From Pseudomonas lijiangensis (GTDB lineage: Bacteria > Pseudomonadota > Gammaproteobacteria > Pseudomonadales > Pseudomonadaceae), in assembly GCF_018968705.1 (NCBI RefSeq), contig NZ_CP076668.1:1054001-1118000 (forward strand): a DNA stretch of 64,000 bases, written 5' to 3'. The notes under the pieces are model-generated. The model was given only the letters and a program-made list of their open reading frames with translations. It did no database searches and was not told the origin of the DNA. Of the stretch, positions 1 to 8,830 are shown in pieces; position 1 is the stretch's first letter; each line of letters begins with the position of its first letter. Position numbers and translations under genes: made by a program.

Positions 1-751
1 TATGGCGCAGGAGGTGACAGGCATGGGACAAGCGGCGGGCCAGCAGGTATTGATGTGGCGGCAGGCCAAAGCTTTCGCGGAACATGCGGGCGAAATGGTA
101 TTCGGAGAGCGCACAGAGCCCGGCCAGTTGCCCGAGGCTGAGCGGGTCGGCCAGATGCATCTCTATGAAGTCCACCAACTGACGACGCAGGTGCGGGGCC
201 AGTCCGCCTTTGAGACGCAACCCCTCACGCAACCCCACCTGACCGAGCAGTGCATGGCTGAGCATTTCATGGGCCAGGCTGCTGGTGATCAGTCGCTCGG
301 CAGGCTCTGCCCAGTTCATCTGTATCAGCCTCTGAAAACGTCCTGCCTGTACGGCATCCTCGGCAAAGGTGTTTTCCTGTAACTGCATCTCCCGGGGTTC
401 GCGATCCAGCAACGTCACACAGCCCAGCGCGAACTGTTCCTGGGTGATATACAAATGCGCCAGACGGATTTCGCCATTGATGACCCAGGCCGACTCATGG
501 CCGGCTGGTAACGTGCAGAGTTTGCCGGGCGAGCCTTTCTGATCGGGTTTGTCACGGCGGAAAGTGCCGGTGCCGTCGGCGATATAGCACGACAGCGTGT
601 GGTGCGTCGGTGCTTGATATTCCTGTGAGTCATGCCGGTTGTGCCATAACGCAGCCATCAAACCATCGCCCAGGGGCGCGCACTGCTCCAGGCGGGCATG
701 GGGTGAGTTGTTCAAGGCCTGAAAGACCTGGATGGATTCAATGGGCGGCAT
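1..751 (-). CDS. AraC-family transcriptional regulator (partial, cut by left window edge)
   Basis: Reading leftwards from an ATG at 751 the frame is open to the window edge, so the C-terminus is missing. About 250 residues are visible. The N-terminal part looks like an AraC-type sensing domain, and the end contains the first helix-turn-helix of the AraC/XylS domain (LAGLCALSEYHFARMFRES followed by FGLPPHQYL). A GAGGA ribosome-binding site lies a few bases before the ATG. The gene is divergent from the EamA transporter, with about 130 bases between starts, so it may control that gene; this is inference from context. Family membership is clear, the effector molecule is unknown. Confidence 0.85.
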   Translation of the reverse strand, partial: MPPIESIQVFQALNNSPHARLEQCAPLGDGLMAALWHNRHDSQEYQAPTHHTLSCYIADGTGTFRRDKPDQKGSPGKLCTLPAGHESAWVINGEIRLAHLYITQEQFALGCVTLLDREPREMQLQENTFAEDAVQAGRFQRLIQMNWAEPAERLITSSLAHEMLSHALLGQVGLREGLRLKGGLAPHLRRQLVDFIEMHLADPLSLGQLAGLCALSEYHFARMFRESFGLPPHQYLLARRLSHACHLLRH

Positions 752-884
752 GGCGATTCCTCTAAGCCTGCATCCTACCCGCGAGAAAAGCGGCTGCCAT
801 CACCTTGACGATCAAATGCGCAAGATTATGCAAGCGAGGCTCAGGGCGCGGCAGCAGACTCAAGGCTCATTGAGGAGCTGTGCC

Positions 885-1835
885 ATGAACATCTCGCTGT
901 ATCTGCTGACTGTCTTGATCTGGGGAACGACCTGGATTGCCCTGAAACTGCAACTTGGCGATGTCGCGATCCCGGTGTCGATTCTCTATCGCTTCGCACT
1001 GGCGGCCCTGATCCTGTTCGCGCTGCTCCTGCTCAGCGGGAAGCTGCAACCGGTCAACCGTCGCGGGCAGTTGATCTGTCTGGCACAGGGCTTGTGCCTG
1101 TTCTGTGTCAACTTCATGTGTTTCTACACGGCCAGCCAGTGGAACCCCAGCGGCCTGATCGCCGTGGTGTTCTCGACCGCGACCTTATGGAATGCGCTGA
1201 ATGCGCGGATCTTCTTCAAGCAGAAAGTGGCACGCAACGTACTGGCTGGCGGTGCAATGGGTTTGACGGGGCTTGCGTGCCTGTTCTGGCCTGAGTTGTC
1301 GAACCACGATGCCAGTCGCGAAACCTTCATCGGTCTTGGCCTGGCACTGCTGGGAACCCTGTGCTTTTCGGCGGGCAACATGCTGTCGAGCCTGCAACAG
1401 AAAGCCGGGCTGCGGCCCTTGACCACCAACGCCTGGGGGATGCTCTACGGGGCGACGATACTGGGCGTGTATTGCCTGTTCATCGGTGCGCCGCTGGCCT
1501 TTGAGTGGAACGCGCGCTACATCGGCTCGCTGCTGTATCTGGTCATACCCGGTTCGGTCATCGGTTTCACGGCCTACCTGACACTGGTCGGGCGTATGGG
1601 GCCAGAGCGTGCGGCGTATTGCACGGTGCTGTTCCCGGTGGTGGCGTTGAATATCTCGGCGTGGGTCGAAGGCTACCAATGGACCTTGCCCGCGTTGTTC
1701 GGGCTGGTGTTGGTGATGCTGGGGAATGTGCTGGTGTTCAGAAAGCCGAAGGCCTCTTCCACAGTCAAACCAGCTTCTGTGGGAGGGGCCTTGGCCGCGA
1801 CGGTTTTTGTCACCCCTTCCAGACCTGCGGATTGA
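885..1835 (+). CDS. DMT-superfamily (EamA) inner-membrane exporter
   Basis: A 316-residue, very hydrophobic protein with about ten predicted membrane segments in two repeated EamA halves (start MNISLYLLTVLIWGTTW, the usual first helix with a Trp-Gly motif). EamA proteins export amino acids or other small metabolites; the substrate cannot be read from the sequence. The ATG at 885 is preferred over upstream in-frame starts because it follows a good GAGGAG site at 872 and begins the first membrane helix. The last 20 or so residues, after LVFRKPK, are encoded by half of a REP palindrome (about 1777-1801) and are probably not functional. The gene runs into the convergent dehydrogenase gene and overlaps it by 26 bases. 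Confidence 0.85.
   Translation: MNISLYLLTVLIWGTTWIALKLQLGDVAIPVSILYRFALAALILFALLLLSGKLQPVNRRGQLICLAQGLCLFCVNFMCFYTASQWNPSGLIAVVFSTATLWNALNARIFFKQKVARNVLAGGAMGLTGLACLFWPELSNHDASRETFIGLGLALLGTLCFSAGNMLSSLQQKAGLRPLTTNAWGMLYGATILGVYCLFIGAPLAFEWNARYIGSLLYLVIPGSVIGFTAYLTLVGRMGPERAAYCTVLFPVVALNISAWVEGYQWTLPALFGLVLVMLGNVLVFRKPKASSTVKPASVGGALAATVFVTPSRPAD
1777..1801. repeat. Half REP palindrome inside the 3' end of the EamA gene
   Basis: The stretch beginning TGTGGGAGGGGCC and ending TTGGCCGCGA is one arm of a common Pseudomonas repetitive extragenic palindrome. It lies within the last codons of the EamA gene, just before the convergent stop codons. The matching inverted arm is not present in full. 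Confidence 0.6.
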
Positions 1836-2784
1836 CCAGATCCTGCGGACGCTCACCCTGCAGGGCGCTGCGCAGGTTGTTGTACGCACGATCGGCCATG
1901 GCCTGACGGGTTTCGTGGGTCGCCGAGCCGATGTGCGGCAGGGTCACGGCATTGCTCAGGCTGAACAGCGGCGATTCGCTCAGAGGTTCTTTTTCGTACA
2001 CATCCAGACCGGCACCGCGAAGGGTGCCGTTCTGCAGGGCTTCGATCAGCGCCGGCTCATCAACGATCGGGCCGCGGGCGATGTTGATGAGGATTGCACC
2101 TGGCTTCATCAGAGACAGTTCGCGACGACCGATCAGGTGGCGGGTCTTTTCGCTCAACGGCACCACCAGACAGACGAAATCCGCCTCGGCCAACAATTGA
2201 TCCAGCGTGCGGAATTGCGCGCCCAGTTCCTGCTCGACCTGGCTCTTGCGGCTGTTGCCGCTGTACAGGATAGGCATGTTGAAACCCAGGCGACCGCGAC
2301 GGGCAATGGCCGCGCCGATATTGCCCATGCCGACGATACCCAGCGTCTTGCCATGCACATCGGTGCCGAAGTGAGGCGCTTCGATGCTGCGCTTCCAGTT
2401 GCCGGCCTTGGTCCAGGCATCCAGCTCCGCGACGCGGCGGGCGCTGCTCATGATCAACGAAAAGCCCAGGTCCGCCGTGCTTTCGGTCAGCACGTCCGGG
2501 GTGTTGGTGAGCAGGATGCCGCGCTCGCTCAGGTAGCCGACATCGTAGTTGTCGTAGCCCACCGAAATACTCGATACCACTTCCAGCTTCGTCGCCCCTT
2601 CAAGCTGCTCGCGCCCCAGCTTGCGGCCTGCGCCGATCATGCCGTGGGACTCTGGCAATGCTTCGTTGAACTGGGTATTGAGGTCGCCCAGTTTCGGGTC
2701 GGGCACGATCACATTGAAGTCTTGCGACAGGCGTTCGGCCATTTCAGGGGAGACACGGCTAAAGGCGAGTACGGTTTTTTTCAT
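1810..2784 (-). CDS. D-2-hydroxyacid dehydrogenase (glyoxylate/hydroxypyruvate or 2-ketogluconate reductase type)
   Basis: A 324-residue cytosolic NAD(P)-dependent oxidoreductase of the D-isomer-specific 2-hydroxyacid dehydrogenase family. Visible are the Rossmann motif GMGNIGAAIARR, the catalytic Arg in NIARG, the Glu in YEKEP and the catalytic His in LPHIGSATHETR. Within the family it most resembles GhrB/TkrA reductases, which reduce glyoxylate, hydroxypyruvate or 2-ketogluconate; the exact substrate is inference. The ATG at 2784 (MKKTVLAFSRV) is chosen because it fits the family start; an in-frame extension to 2829 is unlikely. It lies 68 bases downstream of the LysR gene on the same strand and may be co-transcribed with it. 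Confidence 0.88.
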   Translation of the reverse strand: MKKTVLAFSRVSPEMAERLSQDFNVIVPDPKLGDLNTQFNEALPESHGMIGAGRKLGREQLEGATKLEVVSSISVGYDNYDVGYLSERGILLTNTPDVLTESTADLGFSLIMSSARRVAELDAWTKAGNWKRSIEAPHFGTDVHGKTLGIVGMGNIGAAIARRGRLGFNMPILYSGNSRKSQVEQELGAQFRTLDQLLAEADFVCLVVPLSEKTRHLIGRRELSLMKPGAILINIARGPIVDEPALIEALQNGTLRGAGLDVYEKEPLSESPLFSLSNAVTLPHIGSATHETRQAMADRAYNNLRSALQGERPQDLVNPQVWKG

Positions 2785-2852
2785 TGTGGGAGTCACTCTT
2801 GAGCGGTTGAATGAGTAGCACGCTATCATTCTTGCCCGTCCTTGGGCACCCG

Positions 2853-3800
2853 TCAGGCCAGTGATTTCATCGAATGAATGTGCAGATCGGCTTCGTCGGC
2901 GGCGAGAATTTCAGGCAGCGAACCGCGCAGGTATTCGACCCAGGTCTTGATCTTCGCATCCAGATACTGACGCGACGGATAGATGGCGTAGAGGTTCAGC
3001 TCCTGGGAGCGGTAGTCGGGCAGGACCCGCATCAAGGTGCCGTTGCGCAGCCCGTCGATGGCCGAATAGATCGGCAGGATGCCGATGCCCATGCCACTGG
3101 AAATCGCGGTCTGCATGGCATCGGCGGAATTGACCAGCAATGGCGAACTGTTGATGGTGACCGTTTCCTGGCCCTGGGGGCCGTCGAATGCCCATTTCTC
3201 CAGCGGGAACACCGGGCTGACCAGGCGCAGGCAAGCGTGGTTCAGCAAGTCGGCTGGGGTGTAGGCCATGCCGAAGTTCTTGATGTAGGCCGGCGAGGCG
3301 CAAACGATGCTGTAAGTGATGCCCAGGCGCTGGGACACGAAACCCGAATCCGGCAGTTCGCTGGCCAGCACGATGGACACGTCGTAGCCATCTTCAAGCA
3401 GGTCCGGCACGCGGCTGGTCAGGGTCAGGTCGAAGGACACATCCGGATGGCTCTGGCGATAGCGGGCGATGGCATCAATCACGTAATGCTGGCCGACACC
3501 GGGCATCGAATGCATCTTGAGCTGGCCGGTAGGCCGGGCATGGGCGTCGCTGGCCTCGGCTTCCGCTTCTTCCACGGACGCCAGAATCTGTTCGCAGCGC
3601 AGCAGGTAGCGTTTGCCGGCTTCGGTCAGGGCGATGCGCCGGGTCGTGCGGTTGAGCAGGCGTGTCTGCAGATGCGCTTCAAGGTTCGAGACGGCCCGCG
3701 AAACGTTGGCGGTGGTGGTGTCCAGTTGTGCTGCGGCCGCCGTAAAGCTGCCCGCTTGCGCCACACAACAGAAGGCGCGCATGTTTTGCAGAGTATCCAT
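2853..3800 (-). CDS. LysR-family transcriptional regulator
   Basis: A 315-residue LysR-type regulator: an N-terminal winged helix-turn-helix (residues 1-60, with SFTAAAAQLDTTTANVSRAV) followed by a periplasmic-binding-like effector domain (from about residue 90). It is divergent from the four-gene efflux operon, starting 175 bases from the outer-membrane factor gene. In the known aaeR-aaeXAB arrangement a LysR protein activates a divergent aromatic-acid exporter, so this gene probably plays the same part; that is inference. Binding sites in the divergent gap were not identified with confidence. Confidence 0.9.
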   Translation of the reverse strand: MDTLQNMRAFCCVAQAGSFTAAAAQLDTTTANVSRAVSNLEAHLQTRLLNRTTRRIALTEAGKRYLLRCEQILASVEEAEAEASDAHARPTGQLKMHSMPGVGQHYVIDAIARYRQSHPDVSFDLTLTSRVPDLLEDGYDVSIVLASELPDSGFVSQRLGITYSIVCASPAYIKNFGMAYTPADLLNHACLRLVSPVFPLEKWAFDGPQGQETVTINSSPLLVNSADAMQTAISSGMGIGILPIYSAIDGLRNGTLMRVLPDYRSQELNLYAIYPSRQYLDAKIKTWVEYLRGSLPEILAADEADLHIHSMKSLA

Positions 3801-3975
3801 GGGCAGTTCTCGGAAGACATGGCAAATTGTGACATGAAGTTACTAGCACATGGCAAGGGATTATCCTCGTTTCTGTAATAAAGAATCACACTTTAGCCAG
3901 CTTATCGCCGTCACGGCTGCCCCCTAGAATCGCGCCACTCAATAGCGCTTCATTTCCAGTCGGGAACTCGCAGCT

Positions 3976-5418
3976 GTGCCGCGTCGCATCATTTGGGGCT
4001 TCAGGCTCCTCAGTGTCTGGGCTGTATCGTCAATCATCAGCGGCTGTATCGGAACCGACGGAATCACTTCACAAGGCAGCGTTTTGCCCCTCGAAAGTCT
4101 GGCCACCGATCAGGCGATTCAGAACGCCGAGCGCGACGCCCACTGGCCCGAAGCCCGGTGGTGGAATGCCTATGGCGACCCGCAACTCAATCGCTGGATC
4201 GAGCTGGCCACCTTCGGCAGCCCGAGTCTGGCGATGGCTGCCGCTCGCGTGCGTCAGGCGAAGGCGCTGGCCGCAATTGCCCAATCCTCTGAAAGCCTGC
4301 ATGTCGACAGCAACGCCAGTCTGGCTCGTCACGACTGGCCGACCGATCAATTCTATGGCCCAGGCGAACTGGCCAATACTCGCACCTGGGACAACAATGC
4401 GTCTTTGGGCCTGAGCTACGGGCTGGATCTTTGGGGCCGCGAGAGCAACGCCAGCGAACAGGCGCTTGACTTGGCGCACATGAGCGTGGCTGAGCAACGC
4501 CAGGCGCAACTCGAACTGCAGGAAAACATCGTCCGGGCCTATATCCAGCTGGCTCTGGACTACGCCCGGCTGGATATCGTCGAAGCCACGCTGGCCCAGC
4601 AGAAGCAGATTCTCGATCTGGCCCAGCGTCGCTTGAAAGGCGGCATCGGTACCCATTTCGAGGTCAGCCAGGCCGAGACGCCGCTGCCGGAAACCCATCG
4701 GCAAATCGATGAGCTGGAAGAGGCCATTGCGCTGGAGCGTAATCAACTGGCCGTGCTGGCGGGCAAGGGGCCGGGCGCGGGCGCTGCATTGCAACATCCG
4801 AACCTGTCGCTACATGCCGCACTCAAACTGCCTTCGGCATTGCCTGCCCAACTGCTGGGGCAGCGTCCGGATGTGGTGGCCAGCCGCTGGCGTGTCGAGG
4901 CTCAGGCCCGTGGAGTCGATGTGGCTCATGCGGGTTTCTATCCCAATGTCGATCTGGTCGGCAGCCTCGGCTACATGGCCACGGGCGGCTCAATGCTGGG
5001 TTTCCTGACCGGCAGCAAGCTCAGCTACAACGCCGGCCCGGCCATCAGCCTGCCGATCTTCGATGGCGGCCGCCTGCGTGCGGAATTGGGCCACGCCGTT
5101 GCCGGTTATGACCTGGCCGTGGCCCATTACAACCAGACACTGGTGCTGGCCCTCAAAGACATCTCCGATCAGTTGATCCGTCGCGCTTCTGTGGACAAGC
5201 AGCAAGTATTCGCTGCCCAGTCTGTCGCAGCGGCACAGAAGACGTATGACATCGCGTTGATCGCCTATCAGCGTGGCTTGACCGACTACCTCAATGTGCT
5301 CAACGCCCAGACGCTGCTGTTTCGTCAGCAACAGATCCAGCAACAGGTCGAAGCCGCTCGCCTGAGCGTGTACGCCGGGTTGGTGGTATCGCTGGGCGGC
5401 GGCCTCCCCAATGAATAA
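3976..5418 (+). CDS. Efflux outer-membrane factor lipoprotein (NodT/OprM-type)
   Basis: A 480-residue TolC-like outer-membrane channel of the NodT family. The GTG at 3976 gives a lipoprotein signal with lipobox ISGC (lipidated Cys24). Two OEP repeats follow: about residues 60-260 (GYGLDLWGR-type region) and 275-475 (LLGQRPDVVASRWRVEAQ, a family hallmark). It should form the outer-membrane duct for the FUSC/HlyD pump encoded next. The stop overlaps the next ATG by 8 bases, implying coupled translation if that ATG is used. Confidence 0.9.
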   Translation: MPRRIIWGFRLLSVWAVSSIISGCIGTDGITSQGSVLPLESLATDQAIQNAERDAHWPEARWWNAYGDPQLNRWIELATFGSPSLAMAAARVRQAKALAAIAQSSESLHVDSNASLARHDWPTDQFYGPGELANTRTWDNNASLGLSYGLDLWGRESNASEQALDLAHMSVAEQRQAQLELQENIVRAYIQLALDYARLDIVEATLAQQKQILDLAQRRLKGGIGTHFEVSQAETPLPETHRQIDELEEAIALERNQLAVLAGKGPGAGAALQHPNLSLHAALKLPSALPAQLLGQRPDVVASRWRVEAQARGVDVAHAGFYPNVDLVGSLGYMATGGSMLGFLTGSKLSYNAGPAISLPIFDGGRLRAELGHAVAGYDLAVAHYNQTLVLALKDISDQLIRRASVDKQQVFAAQSVAAAQKTYDIALIAYQRGLTDYLNVLNAQTLLFRQQQIQQQVEAARLSVYAGLVVSLGGGLPNE

Positions 5419-7660
5419 ACCCTCACCCAGTGGGAGCGGATCGGGCGGCGCTCCGCTTATTCGCGAAGAGGTCGTGCCAGACAATGAGCCTTCGCGAATC
5501 AATTCGCTCCTACGGGAGGTGGTGCGAGAGTTTAATAGTTGGGCGCGCAGCGACGGTGTCACCTGGATCTACATCTTCAAGGTGCTGATCGCCGCATTCC
5601 TCACGTACTGGCTGGCCTTGCGTCTGGAACTGCCGCAACCGCGCACGGCCATGATCACTGTGTTCATTGTCATGCAGCCTCAGAGCGGGCATGTGTTTGC
5701 CAAGAGCTTTTATCGCCTGCTCGGCACGCTGGCGGGGTCGGCCATGATGGTGCTGCTGATGGCCTTGTTCGCGCAGAATTCGGTGCCGTTTCTCGGTTGT
5801 CTGGCGTTGTGGGTCGGGATCTGTTCGGCAGGCGCGGCCCGTTATCGCAACTTTCGGGCATACGGTTTTGTGTTGGCGGGCTATACGGCGGCAATGGTCG
5901 GCCTGCCTGCGCTGGCTCACCCGGAAGGTTCATTCATGGCGGCGGTCTGGCGGGTGCTGGAAATCGCCTTGGGCATTGTCTGCTCCACCGCTGTGACGGC
6001 GGCGATTCTGCCGCAGAGTTCCGGCGCTGCGATGCGCAACGCGCTGTATCAGCGTTTTGGTGTGTTCGCTCGTTTTGTCGCGGACGGTCTGCGCGGCGTC
6101 AGCGAGCGGGCGGCCTTTGAAACCGGCAACGTGCGGTTTGTCGCTGAAGCCATCGGCCTGGAAGGGCTGCGCAGCGTGACGGTATTCGAGGACCCGCACA
6201 TGCGGCGTCGCAACGGGCGACTCAATCGCCTTAACAGCGAGTTCATGGCCATCACCACCCGCTTCAATGCCCTGCATCAATTGCTTGAGCGCCTGCGAGC
6301 CGATCCGCTGAATGGCGTCATGCCCCGTGTCGATCCCGGCCTCGATGTGCTTGCCCGATTGCTCGATACCTTTGCCGACCGGTCCCTGACCATTGGTGAT
6401 GCCGCGGTGCTGGTGCAACAACTGGAAACCTTCAAGGCCGAACTGCCCGACCTGGTGCGCAGCCTGCGTGCCGAGCTTGAACAGAGCGGGCCGGATGAAG
6501 CCGGGCTGCTGGATTTTCATACGGCTTTCGAGCTGCTGTATCGCCTGGTCAACGATCTGCATGACTACGCCCAGACCCATGCCTCCCTGGCCGATCACAA
6601 CCATGTGCGCGAGCAGTGGGAAGAGTCGTTCGTGCCGCGCACCAGTTGGATGACCGCGCTGGCAGCCGGTGTGCGTGCGAGCACCGTCGTGGCGTTGCTG
6701 AGTGCGTACTGGGTGCTCACGGCCTGGCCCAGCGGCGCGCTCATGACCCTGGCGTCTGCTGCGACCGTTGCCTTGTCATCCACCACCAACAACCCGCGGC
6801 GTATGTCGTTCCAGATGGCATGCGGCACCTTGCTGGGCGCGATACTGGGGTTTATCGAAACCTTCTTCATCTTCCCGCACATCGATGGCTTTCCATTGCT
6901 GTGCATGGTTCTGGCTCCGGTATTGGTGGTCGGCACCTTTCTGGCTTCACGCCCTCAATGGGCCGGTTACGGGCTGGGCCTGCTGATCTTTTTCAGCATC
7001 GGCTCGGTGCCGGACAACCTCACGCTCTACAACCCCTACACCTTTATCAACGACTACATCGCCATGGTCATCGGCATGCTGTTCTGTGCCGCCGCAGGCG
7101 CGATCATCCTGCCGCCCAACAGCCGCTGGATGTGGGAGCGCCTGGAAGATGCCTTGCGTCGCCAAGTGGTATTCGCCATCAGCGCGCCTTTGCCGCGCCT
7201 GGGTTCCAGCTTTGAAAGCCAGACCCGGGACCTGATGCATCAGGCCTATGGCCTGGCGATCGGCAGGCCCGAAGTGCAGCGTGAACTGCTGCACTGGATG
7301 TTCACGGTGCTGGAAATCGGCCACGCGATTATCGAGCTGCGCCGGGAGCAAGCCGTCCTGCCGATCCATCCCAGCTACGCCGAGTATCAGTCCTGGCGTA
7401 TTGCGATCCGGGTAATGGGGCGAGCGTTGATACGCCTGTTCATCCAGCCCGATGCCAGCAATCTGCAGCGCTGCCTGATGGCAGTCGATCACGCCATCAG
7501 CCAGGTGCAACTGACCGACGAACCCTTTGCCTCGCACTTCGACACCTCGGTGCTGCGTCGGGTCAAAAGCTACCTGCATTTCATCCGCACCTCGCTGCTG
7601 GACGCGCAGTCGCCACTGGCCGTGCATGGCCGTCCACAAGGAGTCGCCCATGCCTCGTGA
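5411..7660 (+). CDS. FUSC-family inner-membrane transporter (aromatic acid exporter AaeB-like)
   Basis: Up to 749 residues: two blocks of membrane segments (about residues 50-200 and 415-565) separated by and followed by cytoplasmic helical domains, the layout of FUSC/AaeB proteins that export hydroxylated aromatic acids. It forms one pump with the flanking outer-membrane factor, DUF1656 peptide and HlyD adaptor. The ATG at 5411 overlaps the previous gene, but residues 7-35 from it are translated REP palindrome (5430-5513). A GTG at 5522, just after a GGGAGG stretch at 5514, is a plausible true or ancestral start and would remove that tail. Which start is used cannot be decided from sequence alone. 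Confidence 0.85.
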   Translation: MNKPSPSGSGSGGAPLIREEVVPDNEPSRINSLLREVVREFNSWARSDGVTWIYIFKVLIAAFLTYWLALRLELPQPRTAMITVFIVMQPQSGHVFAKSFYRLLGTLAGSAMMVLLMALFAQNSVPFLGCLALWVGICSAGAARYRNFRAYGFVLAGYTAAMVGLPALAHPEGSFMAAVWRVLEIALGIVCSTAVTAAILPQSSGAAMRNALYQRFGVFARFVADGLRGVSERAAFETGNVRFVAEAIGLEGLRSVTVFEDPHMRRRNGRLNRLNSEFMAITTRFNALHQLLERLRADPLNGVMPRVDPGLDVLARLLDTFADRSLTIGDAAVLVQQLETFKAELPDLVRSLRAELEQSGPDEAGLLDFHTAFELLYRLVNDLHDYAQTHASLADHNHVREQWEESFVPRTSWMTALAAGVRASTVVALLSAYWVLTAWPSGALMTLASAATVALSSTTNNPRRMSFQMACGTLLGAILGFIETFFIFPHIDGFPLLCMVLAPVLVVGTFLASRPQWAGYGLGLLIFFSIGSVPDNLTLYNPYTFINDYIAMVIGMLFCAAAGAIILPPNSRWMWERLEDALRRQVVFAISAPLPRLGSSFESQTRDLMHQAYGLAIGRPEVQRELLHWMFTVLEIGHAIIELRREQAVLPIHPSYAEYQSWRIAIRVMGRALIRLFIQPDASNLQRCLMAVDHAISQVQLTDEPFASHFDTSVLRRVKSYLHFIRTSLLDAQSPLAVHGRPQGVAHAS
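5430..5513. repeat. REP palindrome pair at the 5' end of the FUSC gene
   Basis: Starts GTGGGAGCGGATC, contains TTATTCGCGAAGAGG in the middle and ends TTCGCGAATCAATTCGCTCC, the same building blocks as the REP pairs at 8727 and 9953. Here it lies inside the coding frame that begins at 5411 and stays open without a stop codon. Confidence 0.75.
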
Positions 7661-7850
7661 AATCGCCTTTCACGGCCTGTACATGCCGACCATCACCCTG
7701 ATGTTCCTGATTGCGCTGGTGCTGGCCTGGGCGCTGGACCGACTGCTGGCCGGGTTCGACCTGTACCGACATTTCTGGCACCCGGCGCTGCTGCGCCTGA
7801 GCCTGTTCACCTGCATTTTCGGCGCCCTGGCGCTGCCCTTTTATCGTTGA
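7650..7850 (+). CDS. DUF1656 small membrane protein (AaeX-like)
   Basis: A 66-residue protein starting MPREIAFHGLYMPT, with two hydrophobic segments (about 12-30 and 45-62). It matches the DUF1656 family, small inner-membrane partners always found between FUSC and HlyD genes in aromatic-acid exporters. The ATG at 7650 follows AAGGAG at 7638 and overlaps the end of the FUSC gene by 11 bases. Longer upstream in-frame starts lie in the FUSC coding sequence and are rejected. Confidence 0.85.
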   Translation: MPREIAFHGLYMPTITLMFLIALVLAWALDRLLAGFDLYRHFWHPALLRLSLFTCIFGALALPFYR

Positions 7851-7872
7851 TGCCCGGTTCGAGAACCTCTGG

Positions 7873-8730
7873 ATGAAAAAGCTCTTCAGTCTGATCGCCA
7901 CCTTGCTGGTCCTGGCACTGGCCATCTTCATCGGCCGCACCTTGTGGGTTCACTACATGGAAACCCCCTGGACCCGCGATGGCCGGGTGCGGGCCGATAT
8001 CATCAACGTCGCTGCCGAAGTGTCTGGCACCGTAATCGATGTACCGGTACGTGATAACCAGCAGGTGAAAAAGGGCGACCTGCTGATGCAGATCGACCCC
8101 GAGCATTACCGGATTGCAGTCAAGGAGGCACAAGCCTTACTGGCCTCGCGCAAGGCCACCTGGGAGATGCGCAAACTCAACGCCAAACGCCGCGCCGACA
8201 TGGACAACCTGGTGGTCTCCACCGAAAGCCGCGACGACGCCAGCAACATCGCCACCTCGGCCCTGGCCGATTACCAGTTGGCCCAGGCGCGCCTGGCGGC
8301 GGCCGAACTCAACCTGTCCCGCACCCGCGTGCTGGCCTCCGTGGACGGTTACGTCACCAACCTCAACGTCCATCGCGGCGACTACGCCCGTGCGGGCGAA
8401 GCGAAAATGGCCGTGGTCGACATGAACTCGTTCTGGGTCTACGGCTTCTTCGAAGAAACCAAATTGCCCCATGTCCACGTGAATGACCCGGCTGAGATGC
8501 AATTGATGAGCGGCGAAGTGCTCAAAGGCCATGTCGAAAGCATCGCCCGCGGCATCTACGACCGCGACAACCCCCAAAGCCGCGAACTCATCGCCGACGT
8601 CAACCCGACCTTCAACTGGGTCCGCCTGGCCCAGCGCGTGCCGGTGCGAATTCACCTGGACCAGGTGCCTGATGGCCTGCTGCTGGCGGCGGGGATGACG
8701 TGTACGGTGGTTGTTGCGCCTGGGTTGTAG
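7873..8730 (+). CDS. HlyD-family periplasmic adaptor (AaeA-like)
   Basis: A 285-residue membrane-fusion protein: one N-terminal membrane anchor (residues 4-22), a lipoyl/biotinyl-like half (VAAEVSGTVIDVPVRDNQQV), a short helical hairpin (about 80-150), the second lipoyl half (VLASVDGYVTNLNVHRGDY) and a C-terminal beta domain. It should link the FUSC protein to the outer-membrane factor encoded at the start of the operon. It begins 22 bases after the DUF1656 stop. Its TAG stop codon lies within the first bases of the REP element at 8727. Confidence 0.9.
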   Translation: MKKLFSLIATLLVLALAIFIGRTLWVHYMETPWTRDGRVRADIINVAAEVSGTVIDVPVRDNQQVKKGDLLMQIDPEHYRIAVKEAQALLASRKATWEMRKLNAKRRADMDNLVVSTESRDDASNIATSALADYQLAQARLAAAELNLSRTRVLASVDGYVTNLNVHRGDYARAGEAKMAVVDMNSFWVYGFFEETKLPHVHVNDPAEMQLMSGEVLKGHVESIARGIYDRDNPQSRELIADVNPTFNWVRLAQRVPVRIHLDQVPDGLLLAAGMTCTVVVAPGL

Positions 8731-8815
8731 GAGCGAATTTATTCGCGAAGAGGCCGGTGCATCCAGCCCATGATCTGTGTCATACAGCCTTTCGCGAATG
8801 AATTCGCTCCTACAG
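8727..8815. repeat. REP palindrome pair, copy A
   Basis: Begins GTAGGAGCGAATTTATTCGC, ends GCGAATGAATTCGCTCCTAC plus AG, and lies between the convergent HlyD and DUF6708-like genes. It is almost identical to the element at 9953-10041 and is part of the tandem duplication described there. Confidence 0.9.
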
Positions 8816-8830
8816 TTTTGGCGTTATTGC

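Noticed and set aside
8727..8815. Intrinsic terminator after the HlyD gene
   Set aside because: The structure lacks a T tract and is clearly a REP pair repeated at 9953; any termination effect would be secondary.
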